Part shown: piece after piece, positions 14,832 to 22,663 of the stretch | Layout: each line of letters begins with the position of its first letter | Numbering within the stretch: position 1 is the stretch's first letter | The notes under the pieces: model-generated | Databases searched by the model: none | What the model was told of the DNA's origin: nothing | What the model saw: only the letters and a program-made list of their open reading frames with translations | Made by a program: the position numbers and the translations under genes | Assembly: GCF_036227325.1 (NCBI RefSeq) | Contig: NZ_CP109467.1 | Span: 7,688,001 to 7,752,000 of the forward strand | Source: Streptomyces sp. NBC_01465 | GTDB lineage: Bacteria > Actinomycetota > Actinomycetes > Streptomycetales > Streptomycetaceae | DNA: 64,000 nt | Direction: 5' to 3'

Positions 14832-17648
14832 GTGACCGACCTCCAACAGCCCTTCCGTGACCCGCAGTTGTCGCAGGACAAGCGCATCGACGACCTCCTC
14901 GCGCGGCTCACGGCCGAGGAACGGATCGCGATGCTGCACCAGTTCGCACCCGCCGTGGAACGGCTCGGCGTGGCCGCGTTCCGCACCGGGCAGGAGGCGC
15001 TGCACGGCGTCGCCTGGATGGGCAGGGCGACGGTCTTCCCTCAGGCCGTGGGGCTCGGCGCCACCTGGAACGAGCAGCTCGTGCGGCGGGTGGGCGAGGC
15101 GGTGGGCACCGAGGTCCGTGCCCTGCGCGCGCAGGACGACCGGGTCGGCCTCAACGTATGGGCGCCGACTGTGAATCTGCTGAGAAACCCGCTGTGGGGG
15201 AGGGGCGAGGAGGGCTACTCCGAGGACCCCGCTCTGACCTCCGCCATCGCGGTGGCGTACACGCGCGGACTGCGCGGCGACCACCCGCGGTTCTGGCGCA
15301 CGGCCCCCGTGCTCAAGCACTGGCTCGCGCACAACAACGAGACACGCCGCGACACCACCTCGTCCTCCGTGCGCCCGCGCGTGCTGCACGAGTACGACCT
15401 GAGGGCGTTCCGCGACGCGGTCCGCGCGGGGGCGGTGGCTGGTGTCATGCCCGCGTACAACCTGGTCAACGGGCGCCCCAACCACGTCTCCCCGCTCCTC
15501 GGCGAGCACCTGCGCACCTGGACCGACCAGCCGCTGCTGGTCTGCTCGGACGCGGGCGCGCCCTCCAACCTGGTCGATTCCGAGAACTACTTCGACACCC
15601 ACGAGGAGGCCACCGCGGCCTCCCTCAAGGCCGGCGTCGACAGCTTCACCGACCACGGCACGGACTCCACCATCATGATCGGCCGGATCCGCGGCGCCCT
15701 GGAGCAGGGACTGATCACCCAGGACGACATCGACACGGCGGTGCGCAGGCAGCTGGCGGTGCGCTTCGGGCTCGGTGAGTTCGACCCCGGACTCGACCCG
15801 TACGCCGCGACGGCGGACTTCGACACCCCCGAACACCGGGCACTCGCCCAGGAAGCGGCGGAACAGGCGATCGTCCTCCTCAAGAACGACGGCCTGCTGC
15901 CGCTCGCCGCAGGGCAGCGGATCGCGGTGGTCGGACTGCTCGCCGACGAGTGCAAACTCGACTGGTACAGCGGCACCCTCATCCACCGCTCCACCCCGCT
16001 CGACGGCCTGCGGGCCCGCTTCGGCGCGGACGCGGTCGTCCACGCCGAGGGCGCCGACCGCGTACGGCTGAGGACGGCGGCCGGCTGGCTCCGGGTGCCG
16101 GAGTACGACGGCGAGGCCGAGACGCGCGGAGCCGAGGGCGCACTCGACCCGGCCCTGCTCGCGGGCCGCACCGACCTTCCGCCGCTGACCTGCGGCGACA
16201 CCGCGTCCGAACTGGCCCTGATCGACTGGGGCGACGGAGTTCTGACCTTGCGCGCGGCCGACGGAAGGTACCTGTCGGTCGCCGAGGACGGCTACGTACG
16301 GGCGTCCGCGGACGAGCCCGGAGGCTGGGTCGTCCAGGAGACGTTCACGCTGGAAGAGCACGACGGCGGGCACCTCCTCAGGCACACAGGGACGGGTCTC
16401 TGCGTCTCGGTTGCCGCCGGCGGCGCAAAGGTTGCCGAGTCGGGAGAAGTTTTTTCCGTCGAGGTGATCGAGCGCGGCGAGGACGCGGTGGCGCGGGCCG
16501 CGGCGGACGCGGACGTGGTGATCGTCGTCGCGGGCAACGACCCGCACATCAACGGCCGGGAGACCGAGGACCGTACGACGCTTTCTCTCCCGCCCCAGCA
16601 GGACAGACTGTGGCGTGCGGCCCGCGAGGCGAACCCGCGCACTGCGCTGGTGCTCACCTCGGCGTACCCCTACGCGGTCCCCGAGGCGCACGAAGAACTC
16701 CCCGCGCTGCTGTGGACCGCGCACGGCGGCCAGGCGGCGGGCACGGCACTGGCCCGCGTACTGGCGGGCGACGTCTCCCCAGCCGGCCGCCTCCCCCAGA
16801 CCTGGTACGCCTCCGACGCGGACCTGCCCGGCCTGCTGGACTACGACATCATCGGCTCGCGCCAGACGTACCTGTACTTCGACGGCACCCCGCTCTACGC
16901 CTTCGGCCACGGCCTGACCTACTCGACGTTCCGCTACGAGGGCCTGACCGCGGAACGCGACGGTGACCTGATGCGTGTGGCGTTCACGGTCACCAACACG
17001 GGGTCGGTGGCGTCCGACGAGGTGGCGCAGCTGTACGCACGCGCCGTGGACGCGTCGGTCCCGCGCGCGTCCCGCGAACTGGTTGCGCACCGGAGGCTGC
17101 ACCTGGCTCCGGGGGCGGCCGAGCGCGTCGCGTTCGACGTCCCGGTGTCCGCGCTGGGCCACTGGGACGTGGCGCACGGCCGCTGGACGGTCGAGTCGGG
17201 AACGTACGAACTCCTGGCCGGCGCGTCCAGTACGGACATCCGCCAGACGGAGTCGCTGACGGTGGAGGGCGACACACGCGGCCCGCGCCCCGTACGCGCG
17301 CAGGGTCTCGAGGCATCGGACTTCGACGAGCAGCGGGCTGCGGAACTGGTGGACCGGACGAAGGTCTCGGGAGACGCGGTGACGCCGGCGGAGGGGGCGG
17401 AGGCCGAACTGGTCTTCCGCGCCTGCGACTTCGGGGCGGGCGTCACCGGAGTGGTGGTGACGGCGTCCGGGGAGGGCTCGGTCGCCGTCGAGGTGGCGGG
17501 TACGACGGTACGGGTGGACGTCCCACCGACGGGGAGCCCGTACGCCTACACGACGCTGGACGCGGAACTCCAGGTGTCCGGAGTGCACGACGTCCACCTG
17601 AAGCTGCGCGGGTCGGTGAGGCTCGCGCACCTCGGCTTCTCCGGCTGA
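14832..17648 (+). CDS. GH3 beta-glucosidase/beta-xylosidase with inserted beta-trefoil-like domain
   Basis: A 938-aa family 3 glycoside hydrolase without signal peptide, hence intracellular. The N-terminal barrel (residues 15-340) contains RLGVAAFRTGQEALHGV, KHWLAHNNE and the nucleophile aspartate in LLVCSDAGAPSN. The C-terminal alpha/beta sandwich starts near residue 350 (AEQAIVLLKNDGLLPL) and is interrupted at about residues 455-550. The insert (LTLRAADGRYLSVAEDGYVRAS and what follows) looks like a fascin- or ricin-type beta-trefoil. The sandwich then resumes at DVVIVVAGNDPHINGRE. A fibronectin III-like domain covers about residues 700-800, and the last 120 residues resemble a CBM6-like beta-sandwich. 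GTG at 14832 has AAGGGG upstream. In this locus it should remove the backbone glucose after GH31 action; a beta-xylosidase activity is the alternative. Confidence 0.88.
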   Translation: MTDLQQPFRDPQLSQDKRIDDLLARLTAEERIAMLHQFAPAVERLGVAAFRTGQEALHGVAWMGRATVFPQAVGLGATWNEQLVRRVGEAVGTEVRALRAQDDRVGLNVWAPTVNLLRNPLWGRGEEGYSEDPALTSAIAVAYTRGLRGDHPRFWRTAPVLKHWLAHNNETRRDTTSSSVRPRVLHEYDLRAFRDAVRAGAVAGVMPAYNLVNGRPNHVSPLLGEHLRTWTDQPLLVCSDAGAPSNLVDSENYFDTHEEATAASLKAGVDSFTDHGTDSTIMIGRIRGALEQGLITQDDIDTAVRRQLAVRFGLGEFDPGLDPYAATADFDTPEHRALAQEAAEQAIVLLKNDGLLPLAAGQRIAVVGLLADECKLDWYSGTLIHRSTPLDGLRARFGADAVVHAEGADRVRLRTAAGWLRVPEYDGEAETRGAEGALDPALLAGRTDLPPLTCGDTASELALIDWGDGVLTLRAADGRYLSVAEDGYVRASADEPGGWVVQETFTLEEHDGGHLLRHTGTGLCVSVAAGGAKVAESGEVFSVEVIERGEDAVARAAADADVVIVVAGNDPHINGRETEDRTTLSLPPQQDRLWRAAREANPRTALVLTSAYPYAVPEAHEELPALLWTAHGGQAAGTALARVLAGDVSPAGRLPQTWYASDADLPGLLDYDIIGSRQTYLYFDGTPLYAFGHGLTYSTFRYEGLTAERDGDLMRVAFTVTNTGSVASDEVAQLYARAVDASVPRASRELVAHRRLHLAPGAAERVAFDVPVSALGHWDVAHGRWTVESGTYELLAGASSTDIRQTESLTVEGDTRGPRPVRAQGLEASDFDEQRAAELVDRTKVSGDAVTPAEGAEAELVFRACDFGAGVTGVVVTASGEGSVAVEVAGTTVRVDVPPTGSPYAYTTLDAELQVSGVHDVHLKLRGSVRLAHLGFSG

Positions 17649-17666
17649 GGGTCCGGGGGAGCCGAA

Positions 17667-17703
17667 CAGCGGCCCGGCACGGAATTATCGTGCCGGGCCG
17701 CTG
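17667..17703. terminator. Strong terminator hairpin after the GH3 gene
   Basis: A perfect 15-bp GC-rich inverted repeat (17667-17681 with 17689-17703) around the 7-base loop GAATTAT, 18 bases after the GH3 stop codon. The loop is A/T-rich, unusual for this genome. Confidence 0.85.
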
Positions 17704-17825
17704 CTCTGCCGTACGCGGCCTTCGGTCGGTGTCGCGTCCGAACGGACCGCAAGCGGCCATTGAGTAACCCCCACCCACGCCAACCACCTCCGCGAGAGCG
17801 GCGCCGGTTTAGGCGCAAAACCAGC

Positions 17826-17920
17826 GGTCCGGGGGCGGAGCCCCCGAATTGGGGGCCACGCACACCCGAGCCAGGGGGCCTGGGGCGCAGCCCCAGTTTC
17901 GGGAAGGGGCGGGATTGGGG
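17826..17920. repeat. Dispersed Streptomyces intergenic GC-rich repeat
   Basis: Tandem mini-hairpins between the convergent GH3 and GH31 genes: GGGGGC-GGA-GCCCCC (17831-17845) and CTGGGGC-GCA-GCCCCAG (17880-17896). They are followed by GGGAAGGGGCGGG at 17901-17913. The same modular vocabulary recurs at 44126-44232 in this window. Such elements sit between convergent genes across Streptomyces chromosomes. Confidence 0.7.
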
Positions 17921-17933
17921 ATACCCTCCGCCG

Positions 17934-20150
17934 TCACCCCAGCCGCACCGCAACCCCCTCCACCCCGTCCCCGGAGACCCGCACCGCACCCCCCACCCGC
18001 TCCACCCGGAACGTCGCAGCCACCGCCCCCGTCCGATCCGGAACGTTCACCACAACCGGGTCCTCCCCCAACTCGAACACCCGCAACGTCAGCCCCTCCA
18101 GCCACTCCCCGTCCGGCCGTTGATCATCCGCCCCCCACGGCAGCACCACCCCCGCCCGCACAAACAACGGCAGGCTGTCGAAGCCGTACGTCTCCCGCCG
18201 CCACACCGGCCCCGCGACCGTCTCCCCGCTCAGCAGATGCGTCCACACCCCCTCGGGCAGGTAGTACTCGACCTCCCCGTCCTCCGCGAACACCGGCGCG
18301 ACCAGCAGATCGGGCCCGAGCATGTACTGCCGGTCCAGCGTCCGCGCCGTCGGATCCCCGGGGAACTCCAGCAGCATCGGCCGCATCATCGGCACCCCCG
18401 TCCGGTGCGCCTCCGCCGCCACCCCGTACAGATACGGCATCAGCCGGTGCTTCAGCAGCGTGAACTGCCGCGTCACCTCCACCGCTTCCTCGCCGAACTC
18501 CCACGGCACGCGGTACGAGACGTTCCCGTGCAGCCTGCTGTGCGACGACAGCAGCCCGAACGCCAGCCACCGCTTGAAGACCGCCGGATCGGGCGTCCCC
18601 TCGAACCCCCCGATGTCATGGCTCCAGAACCCGAACCCCGACAGCGACAGCGACAGACCACCCCGCAACGACTCCGCCATCGCATTGAACGAGGCGAAAC
18701 AGTCACCGCCCCAGTGCACCGGGAACTGCTGCCCGCCCGCGGTCGCCGACCGCGCGAAGACGACAGCCTCCCCGTGCCCGCGCTCCTTCTCCAACAGATC
18801 AAAAACCGTCTTGTTGTAGAGGTGCGCGTAGTAGTTGTGCATCCGCTCCGGATCGGACCCGTCGTGCCAGACCACATCGGTCGGAATGCGCTCCCCGAAG
18901 TCCGTCTTGAAGCAGTCGACCCCCTGGCCGAGCAGGACCCGCAGCTTCCCCGCGTACCACTCCCGCGCCGCCGGATTCGTGAAGTCGACCAGCGCCATGC
19001 CGGGCTGCCACAGGTCCCACTGCCAGATGTCGCCATTGGGTCTCCGTACCAGAAAGCCCAGTTCAGCGGCCTCCGCGAAGAGTGCGGACTTCTGCGCGAT
19101 GTACGGGTTGATCCACATGCTGATCCGCAGCCCGCGCTCCTTCAGCCGCGCCAGCATGCCCTCCGGATCGGGGAAGACCTCCGGGTCCCAGGCGAAGTCC
19201 GACCACTGGTACTCGCGCATCCAGAAACAGTCGAAGTGGAAGACGGACAGCGGTATGTCCCGCTCCGCCATGCCGTCCACGAACGACGTGACGGTCGCCT
19301 CGTCGTACTCCGTGCAGAAGGACGTCGTCAGCCACAGCCCGAACGACCAGGCGGGCGGCAGCGCGGGCCGCCCCGTCAGCGCCGTGTAGCGCCGCAGCAC
19401 GTCCTTGGGCGTCGGACCGGCCACCACGAAGTACTCCAGCGACTGGTCCTCGACGCTGAACTGCACCTGCCCCACCGACTCCGAGCCGATCTCGAAGGAG
19501 ACCTTCCCCGGGTGGTTGACGAAGACGCCGTACCCCCGCGACGACATGTAGAAGGGGACGTTCTTGTACGCCTGCTCGCTGCTGGTGCCGCCGTCCGACT
19601 GCCAGATGTCGACCGTCTGGCCGTTCTTGACGTACGGGGTGAAGCGCTCCCCGAGCCCATAGACGGACTCGCCGACACCGAGCGCGAGTTGGGCGACCAT
19701 GTGATGGCTGCCGTCAGGGGCCGTGGCGAAGGCCGTGCCCCTGGGCTCGACGGCGGTCAGCTGACGCCCGTCCTCGTCGAGGAAGCGCAGCCCCCAGGGC
19801 CCCTCGCCGTCCATCCGCAGTGTGAGCGGACCGCTGACCAGCTCGGTGACCGCGCCTTCGCGCCGGGTCCGGGCGGCCGGCGTCGTGTCGGCGCCCGGAA
19901 GTTCGAAGTCCGGCCCGGGGCGGGACTTTCCGGCGTGATGCGTGGCCCGTACGCCGATGACGCCCTCCGCGGGGGAGTGGCATTCGACGGTGATCAGGGG
20001 GGAGTTGAGGGTGTCGCCGCGGGAGGCGACCTTGGTGACGGAGGCGTATGCGGTGAAGCGGCCCGGTCCGACCTGGAGGTCGCGTACTTCGGTCGCGTAC
20101 GAGGCGCGGACGCCCTCGCGCATGAGCCAGAAGCCGTTCGTGAACTTCAT
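17934..20150 (-). CDS. yicI: GH31 alpha-xylosidase (YicI type)
   Basis: A 738-aa family 31 enzyme closest in layout to E. coli YicI, an alpha-xylosidase acting on isoprimeverose and xyloglucan oligosaccharides. The N-terminal beta-sandwich starts MKFTNGFWLMREGV, a signature of the YicI group. The catalytic barrel contains FHFDCFWMREYQW (a YicI-like substrate-binding segment), the nucleophile aspartate in FKTDFGERIPTD, the acid/base aspartate in HWGGDCFASF, and FGFWSHDIGGFEG. No signal peptide. The start at 20150 has AGGAAC seven to twelve bases upstream. A perfect LacI operator lies 45 bases before the ATG. It converges on the GH3 gene. It would remove the alpha-1,6-xylose side residues that block GH3. 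Confidence 0.93.
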   Translation of the reverse strand: MKFTNGFWLMREGVRASYATEVRDLQVGPGRFTAYASVTKVASRGDTLNSPLITVECHSPAEGVIGVRATHHAGKSRPGPDFELPGADTTPAARTRREGAVTELVSGPLTLRMDGEGPWGLRFLDEDGRQLTAVEPRGTAFATAPDGSHHMVAQLALGVGESVYGLGERFTPYVKNGQTVDIWQSDGGTSSEQAYKNVPFYMSSRGYGVFVNHPGKVSFEIGSESVGQVQFSVEDQSLEYFVVAGPTPKDVLRRYTALTGRPALPPAWSFGLWLTTSFCTEYDEATVTSFVDGMAERDIPLSVFHFDCFWMREYQWSDFAWDPEVFPDPEGMLARLKERGLRISMWINPYIAQKSALFAEAAELGFLVRRPNGDIWQWDLWQPGMALVDFTNPAAREWYAGKLRVLLGQGVDCFKTDFGERIPTDVVWHDGSDPERMHNYYAHLYNKTVFDLLEKERGHGEAVVFARSATAGGQQFPVHWGGDCFASFNAMAESLRGGLSLSLSGFGFWSHDIGGFEGTPDPAVFKRWLAFGLLSSHSRLHGNVSYRVPWEFGEEAVEVTRQFTLLKHRLMPYLYGVAAEAHRTGVPMMRPMLLEFPGDPTARTLDRQYMLGPDLLVAPVFAEDGEVEYYLPEGVWTHLLSGETVAGPVWRRETYGFDSLPLFVRAGVVLPWGADDQRPDGEWLEGLTLRVFELGEDPVVVNVPDRTGAVAATFRVERVGGAVRVSGDGVEGVAVRLG

Positions 20151-20194
20151 AGAGGTTCCTTGCGTGGTGGATGCGCGAATCAAATTACGCGATG

Positions 20195-20208
20195 TCGAAG
20201 CGCTTCGA
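20195..20208. promoter_or_regulatory. LacI-type operator for the GH31 gene
   Basis: Perfect TCGAAGCGCTTCGA palindrome upstream of the GH31 ATG on the minus strand, identical to those at 2005, 14613 and 14782. I could not place convincing -35/-10 boxes next to it. Confidence 0.87.
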
Positions 20209-20276
20209 TAGAGGGTTCCGAGATCTGAGTACGAGTACGGATACCGACCCCGCCTCAAGATCGACAGAGTGGGTGC

Positions 20277-20411
20277 ATGACAACACCGCGCAGCTCTTCC
20301 ACCACCGCCGAACGCACCGTCCTGGCCATACTCGGCGTCGCCGCACTGGTTGCCGCCGTCTGGATCGGACTGATGGCCCTGACCATCGGGTCCTGGGCCC
20401 TCAGCGGCTGA
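20277..20411 (+). CDS. Small single-span membrane protein (44 aa)
   Basis: A 44-codon frame encoding a hydrophilic Ser/Thr-rich N-terminus (MTTPRSSSTTAERT) followed by one long hydrophobic helix (VLAILGVAALVAAVWIGLMA) and a short tail. Nearly every codon ends in G or C, which is the coding signature in this genome. The ribosome binding site is weak (GAGTGGG). It overlaps the 3' end of the convergent cupin gene by 11 bases. Function unknown; many Streptomyces carry comparable orphan one-helix proteins. Confidence 0.6.
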   Translation: MTTPRSSSTTAERTVLAILGVAALVAAVWIGLMALTIGSWALSG

Positions 20412-20883
20412 GCGCCTGCCCGCAGTTGCCGCAGAAGCGCGCGTCGCGCTCGGGGGCGAGCCGTCCGCACTCCGGGCAGACCCGGTCGAGCAGACAGGCC
20501 GCCTCGCCGCCCGTATCGGTCACCGCGCCCGCGATGGCCATGCCCGGCCGGCGGCGATGCGCCGTCAGATAGACGAGACCTTGCGCACCGGCCTCCAGTG
20601 ACCGGCGCGAGGTCCGGGGCAGCCAGACGACGGTGTGCCGTACGAGCTCCTGCCGGCCCTCGGGGGTGACGAGTTGCCCCTCCCCGTCCAGCACCACCAG
20701 AAGCACGTCGAGTACGTCGTCGCTGTGCTCGCCGACCACGGCGCCGGGACCGAGCCGTACGACATTGGCGTCGAGCCCGCGGCCGGGCTCGGCCAGCCGC
20801 CACAGCGCGCCCTGCCGCTGCTCGCCGAGCGCGAGGAGCCCGTCCAGGGTGGTCAGGGTGCGGGCGGCAGCGGGCGTTGTCAT
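20401..20883 (-). CDS. Cupin-like protein with C-terminal zinc ribbon
   Basis: A 160-aa protein. Residues 20-110 show a single-domain cupin pattern (ANVVRLGPGAVVGEHSDDVLDVLLVVLDGEGQL). The typical metal-binding histidines are mostly missing: only one His occurs in the first motif, and Asp/Glu replace the others. Residues 135-158 are a zinc ribbon with two CxxC pairs (CPECGRLAPERDARFCGNCG). Zinc ribbons at the C-terminus often mediate docking to proteins or nucleic acids. ATG at 20883 is preferred to a GTG at 20904 because AGGATCG precedes it. Function unknown; a small-molecule sensor or adaptor is the likeliest role. Confidence 0.72.
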   Translation of the reverse strand: MTTPAAARTLTTLDGLLALGEQRQGALWRLAEPGRGLDANVVRLGPGAVVGEHSDDVLDVLLVVLDGEGQLVTPEGRQELVRHTVVWLPRTSRRSLEAGAQGLVYLTAHRRRPGMAIAGAVTDTGGEAACLLDRVCPECGRLAPERDARFCGNCGQALSR

Positions 20884-21013
20884 GCGATCGATCCTAATTG
20901 GCACCCCCGTTCACCCTTTCGGGTAACGCGCGGAACCTTTGTCCCGGCGTGCGCCGGGGGCGGGTCTCTAATGAGTGCGCGGCGCCGGACGGGGCCGACG
21001 AGGGGCGGGGGCC

Positions 21014-21427
21014 ATGGGGTTTGTCGTTCTGGGAGCCTGGCTGCTGACGGCGTCGCTGGGTCTCTACTTGTTCATGATCTGGCTGCGTCACGGCGGTCTG
21101 CGGCAGCGGTCGGCGGGAGTCACGCGTCTGCCGGTCTGGCTGATCATGGGCCATGTGGGGCTGGCGGTGGCGGGTCTCGCCGCCTGGGCTCTCTACCTGT
21201 TCGGTCATATGAAGGCCTCTGCGTGGGCGGCCTGCGGGGTGGTGCTGGTCGTCGCCTCGTTCGGCGCGATGATGCTCTTCCGCTGGCTGCCCAGCCCGGG
21301 GCGGCATGCGCAGGGGAGCCAGAAGACCCCCGAACGGCACTTCCCCGTCAGGGGAGTTGTCGCCCACGGGGTCTGTGCGGCGGCCACGGTCCTGCTCGTG
21401 ATCGCGGTGGCCAGCCGCTCGGCCTGA
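21014..21427 (+). CDS. Four-span membrane protein, unknown function
   Basis: A 137-aa integral membrane protein with four hydrophobic helices: about residues 2-22 (GFVVLGAWLLTASLGLYLFM), 41-62, 69-89 and 117-135. The loops between them are short and basic. The ATG at 21014 follows an AGGGGCGGGG purine-rich stretch. It converges on the gene at 21446 with an 18-base gap. No family recognised; similar short four-helix proteins are widespread in actinobacteria. Confidence 0.75.
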   Translation: MGFVVLGAWLLTASLGLYLFMIWLRHGGLRQRSAGVTRLPVWLIMGHVGLAVAGLAAWALYLFGHMKASAWAACGVVLVVASFGAMMLFRWLPSPGRHAQGSQKTPERHFPVRGVVAHGVCAAATVLLVIAVASRSA

Positions 21428-21445
21428 CCCCGCCGGTATCCGCTC

Positions 21446-22618
21446 CTAGCGCGCGTCCGCCACCCGGAACCGCAGCCCGGCCGCCTGCAGCCGTCCCAGC
21501 AGCGCGTCGCCCATCGCCACGGCCGTCGTGACCTGCCCGGACGTGCTCGGGAGTTCGTCGAAGGCCAGGCTCAGGGCGGCCTCGGCGAACATCTTCGCCG
21601 TCTCGTCGTAACCGGGGTCCCCGCCCGACACCTCGGTGAAGACGCGGCGCCCGCCGCCCTCGCCCACGAAGCGCGTCACGAACCAGCTCCGGCTGCGCCG
21701 CTCCTGGCTCGGACCGCTGCCGGGCGCGACCCGGCTCATCAACCAGTCGCGTACGGGCGGGAGTTGGGCCAGCGCCAGCATCGCGCCCGCCCCGACCGGG
21801 GCGCCGAGCGCGGTCGGCAGCCGCTTGACGCCCGCGAAGTGCCGGTAGCGGAAGTCGGGCCCGTACCGGGGGAGCGCGGCCGCCGAACGGGCCACCACCT
21901 GCGGGTCGATGAGCGGCAGGGGCAGCGCCCACAGCCCCGTCTCCCGGCTGAAGTGCGGCGCCCCGACGGGGCCGCGGGCCCGCCGCCCCACCAGCCGCGC
22001 CTCGTGTCGGCGCCGGTCCTGCGCCGCCCTGAGCACCTGGGGGCCGCGGCTCATCGCGGTCAGTGCGGAGGCGAAGGTGCCGCCGGAGAAGGTCGCGTGC
22101 GTCGTCACGAAACCGTCGATGCGCAGCGGCACCCCCTCCGGGAGCTGCTGGACGGTGAAGTACACGCCGATGTCGTTGGGTACGGAGTCGAAGCCCGCCG
22201 CGTGCACCAGGCGCGCCCCGGTCTCACGGGCCCGCGCGTCGTGCCGTACGAACATCGCGTCGACGAACTCCGGCTCGCCCGTGAGGTCCACATAGTCGGT
22301 GCCCGCCTCCGCGCAGGCGGCGACAAGACCCTCGCCGTACCAGATGTACGGACCGACCGTCGTGGCCACCACCCGCGCCGACTCGGCGAGCGCCTGCAGC
22401 GAGAGGGGGTCCGAGGAGTCGGCTTCGACGAGCGGCAGCGTCGCGCAAGCGGGGTCGATCGCGACGAGACGCTCGCGCAGCGCCTTCAGCTTCTCCAGGT
22501 CGCGTCCCGCGAGCGCCCAGCGGCACTCGGCGGGCACGTGGGCGGCGAGATACTCCGCGGTCAGCGTGCCCACGAAGCCCGTCGCCCCGAAGAGCACGAT
22601 GTCGTACTGCCTCTCCAC
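21446..22618 (-). CDS. Trans-acting enoyl reductase / saccharopine dehydrogenase-like NADP-binding protein
   Basis: A 390-aa protein of the saccharopine-dehydrogenase NADP-binding family, in the subgroup of mycobacterial Rv2953-type trans-acting enoyl reductases. The Rossmann motif GATGFVG is at residues 10-16, followed by LAGRDLEKLKALRERL. ATTVGPYIWYGEGLVAACAEAGTDYVDLTGE (split here only by position, about residues 87-117) is the family core, and HAAGFDSVPNDIG follows. Mycobacterial members reduce enoyl intermediates during phthiocerol lipid synthesis; in Streptomyces the substrate is unknown. The GTG start at 22618 has GGAGGG close upstream. It lies 45 bases after the phosphatase gene on the same strand and may be co-transcribed. 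Confidence 0.85.
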   Translation of the reverse strand: MERQYDIVLFGATGFVGTLTAEYLAAHVPAECRWALAGRDLEKLKALRERLVAIDPACATLPLVEADSSDPLSLQALAESARVVATTVGPYIWYGEGLVAACAEAGTDYVDLTGEPEFVDAMFVRHDARARETGARLVHAAGFDSVPNDIGVYFTVQQLPEGVPLRIDGFVTTHATFSGGTFASALTAMSRGPQVLRAAQDRRRHEARLVGRRARGPVGAPHFSRETGLWALPLPLIDPQVVARSAAALPRYGPDFRYRHFAGVKRLPTALGAPVGAGAMLALAQLPPVRDWLMSRVAPGSGPSQERRSRSWFVTRFVGEGGGRRVFTEVSGGDPGYDETAKMFAEAALSLAFDELPSTSGQVTTAVAMGDALLGRLQAAGLRFRVADAR

Positions 22619-22663
22619 TGTGCCCTCCGCCGTTCCGTACCGCGTCGTTGTCGGTGGCTGAGG

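Noticed and set aside
14640..17630. Very long open frame on the minus strand opposite the GH3 gene
   Set aside because: It is the reverse shadow of the GH3 coding sequence, a routine effect of high third-position GC. The plus-strand product has all GH3 motifs; the minus product is Arg/Val/Gly-rich without motifs.
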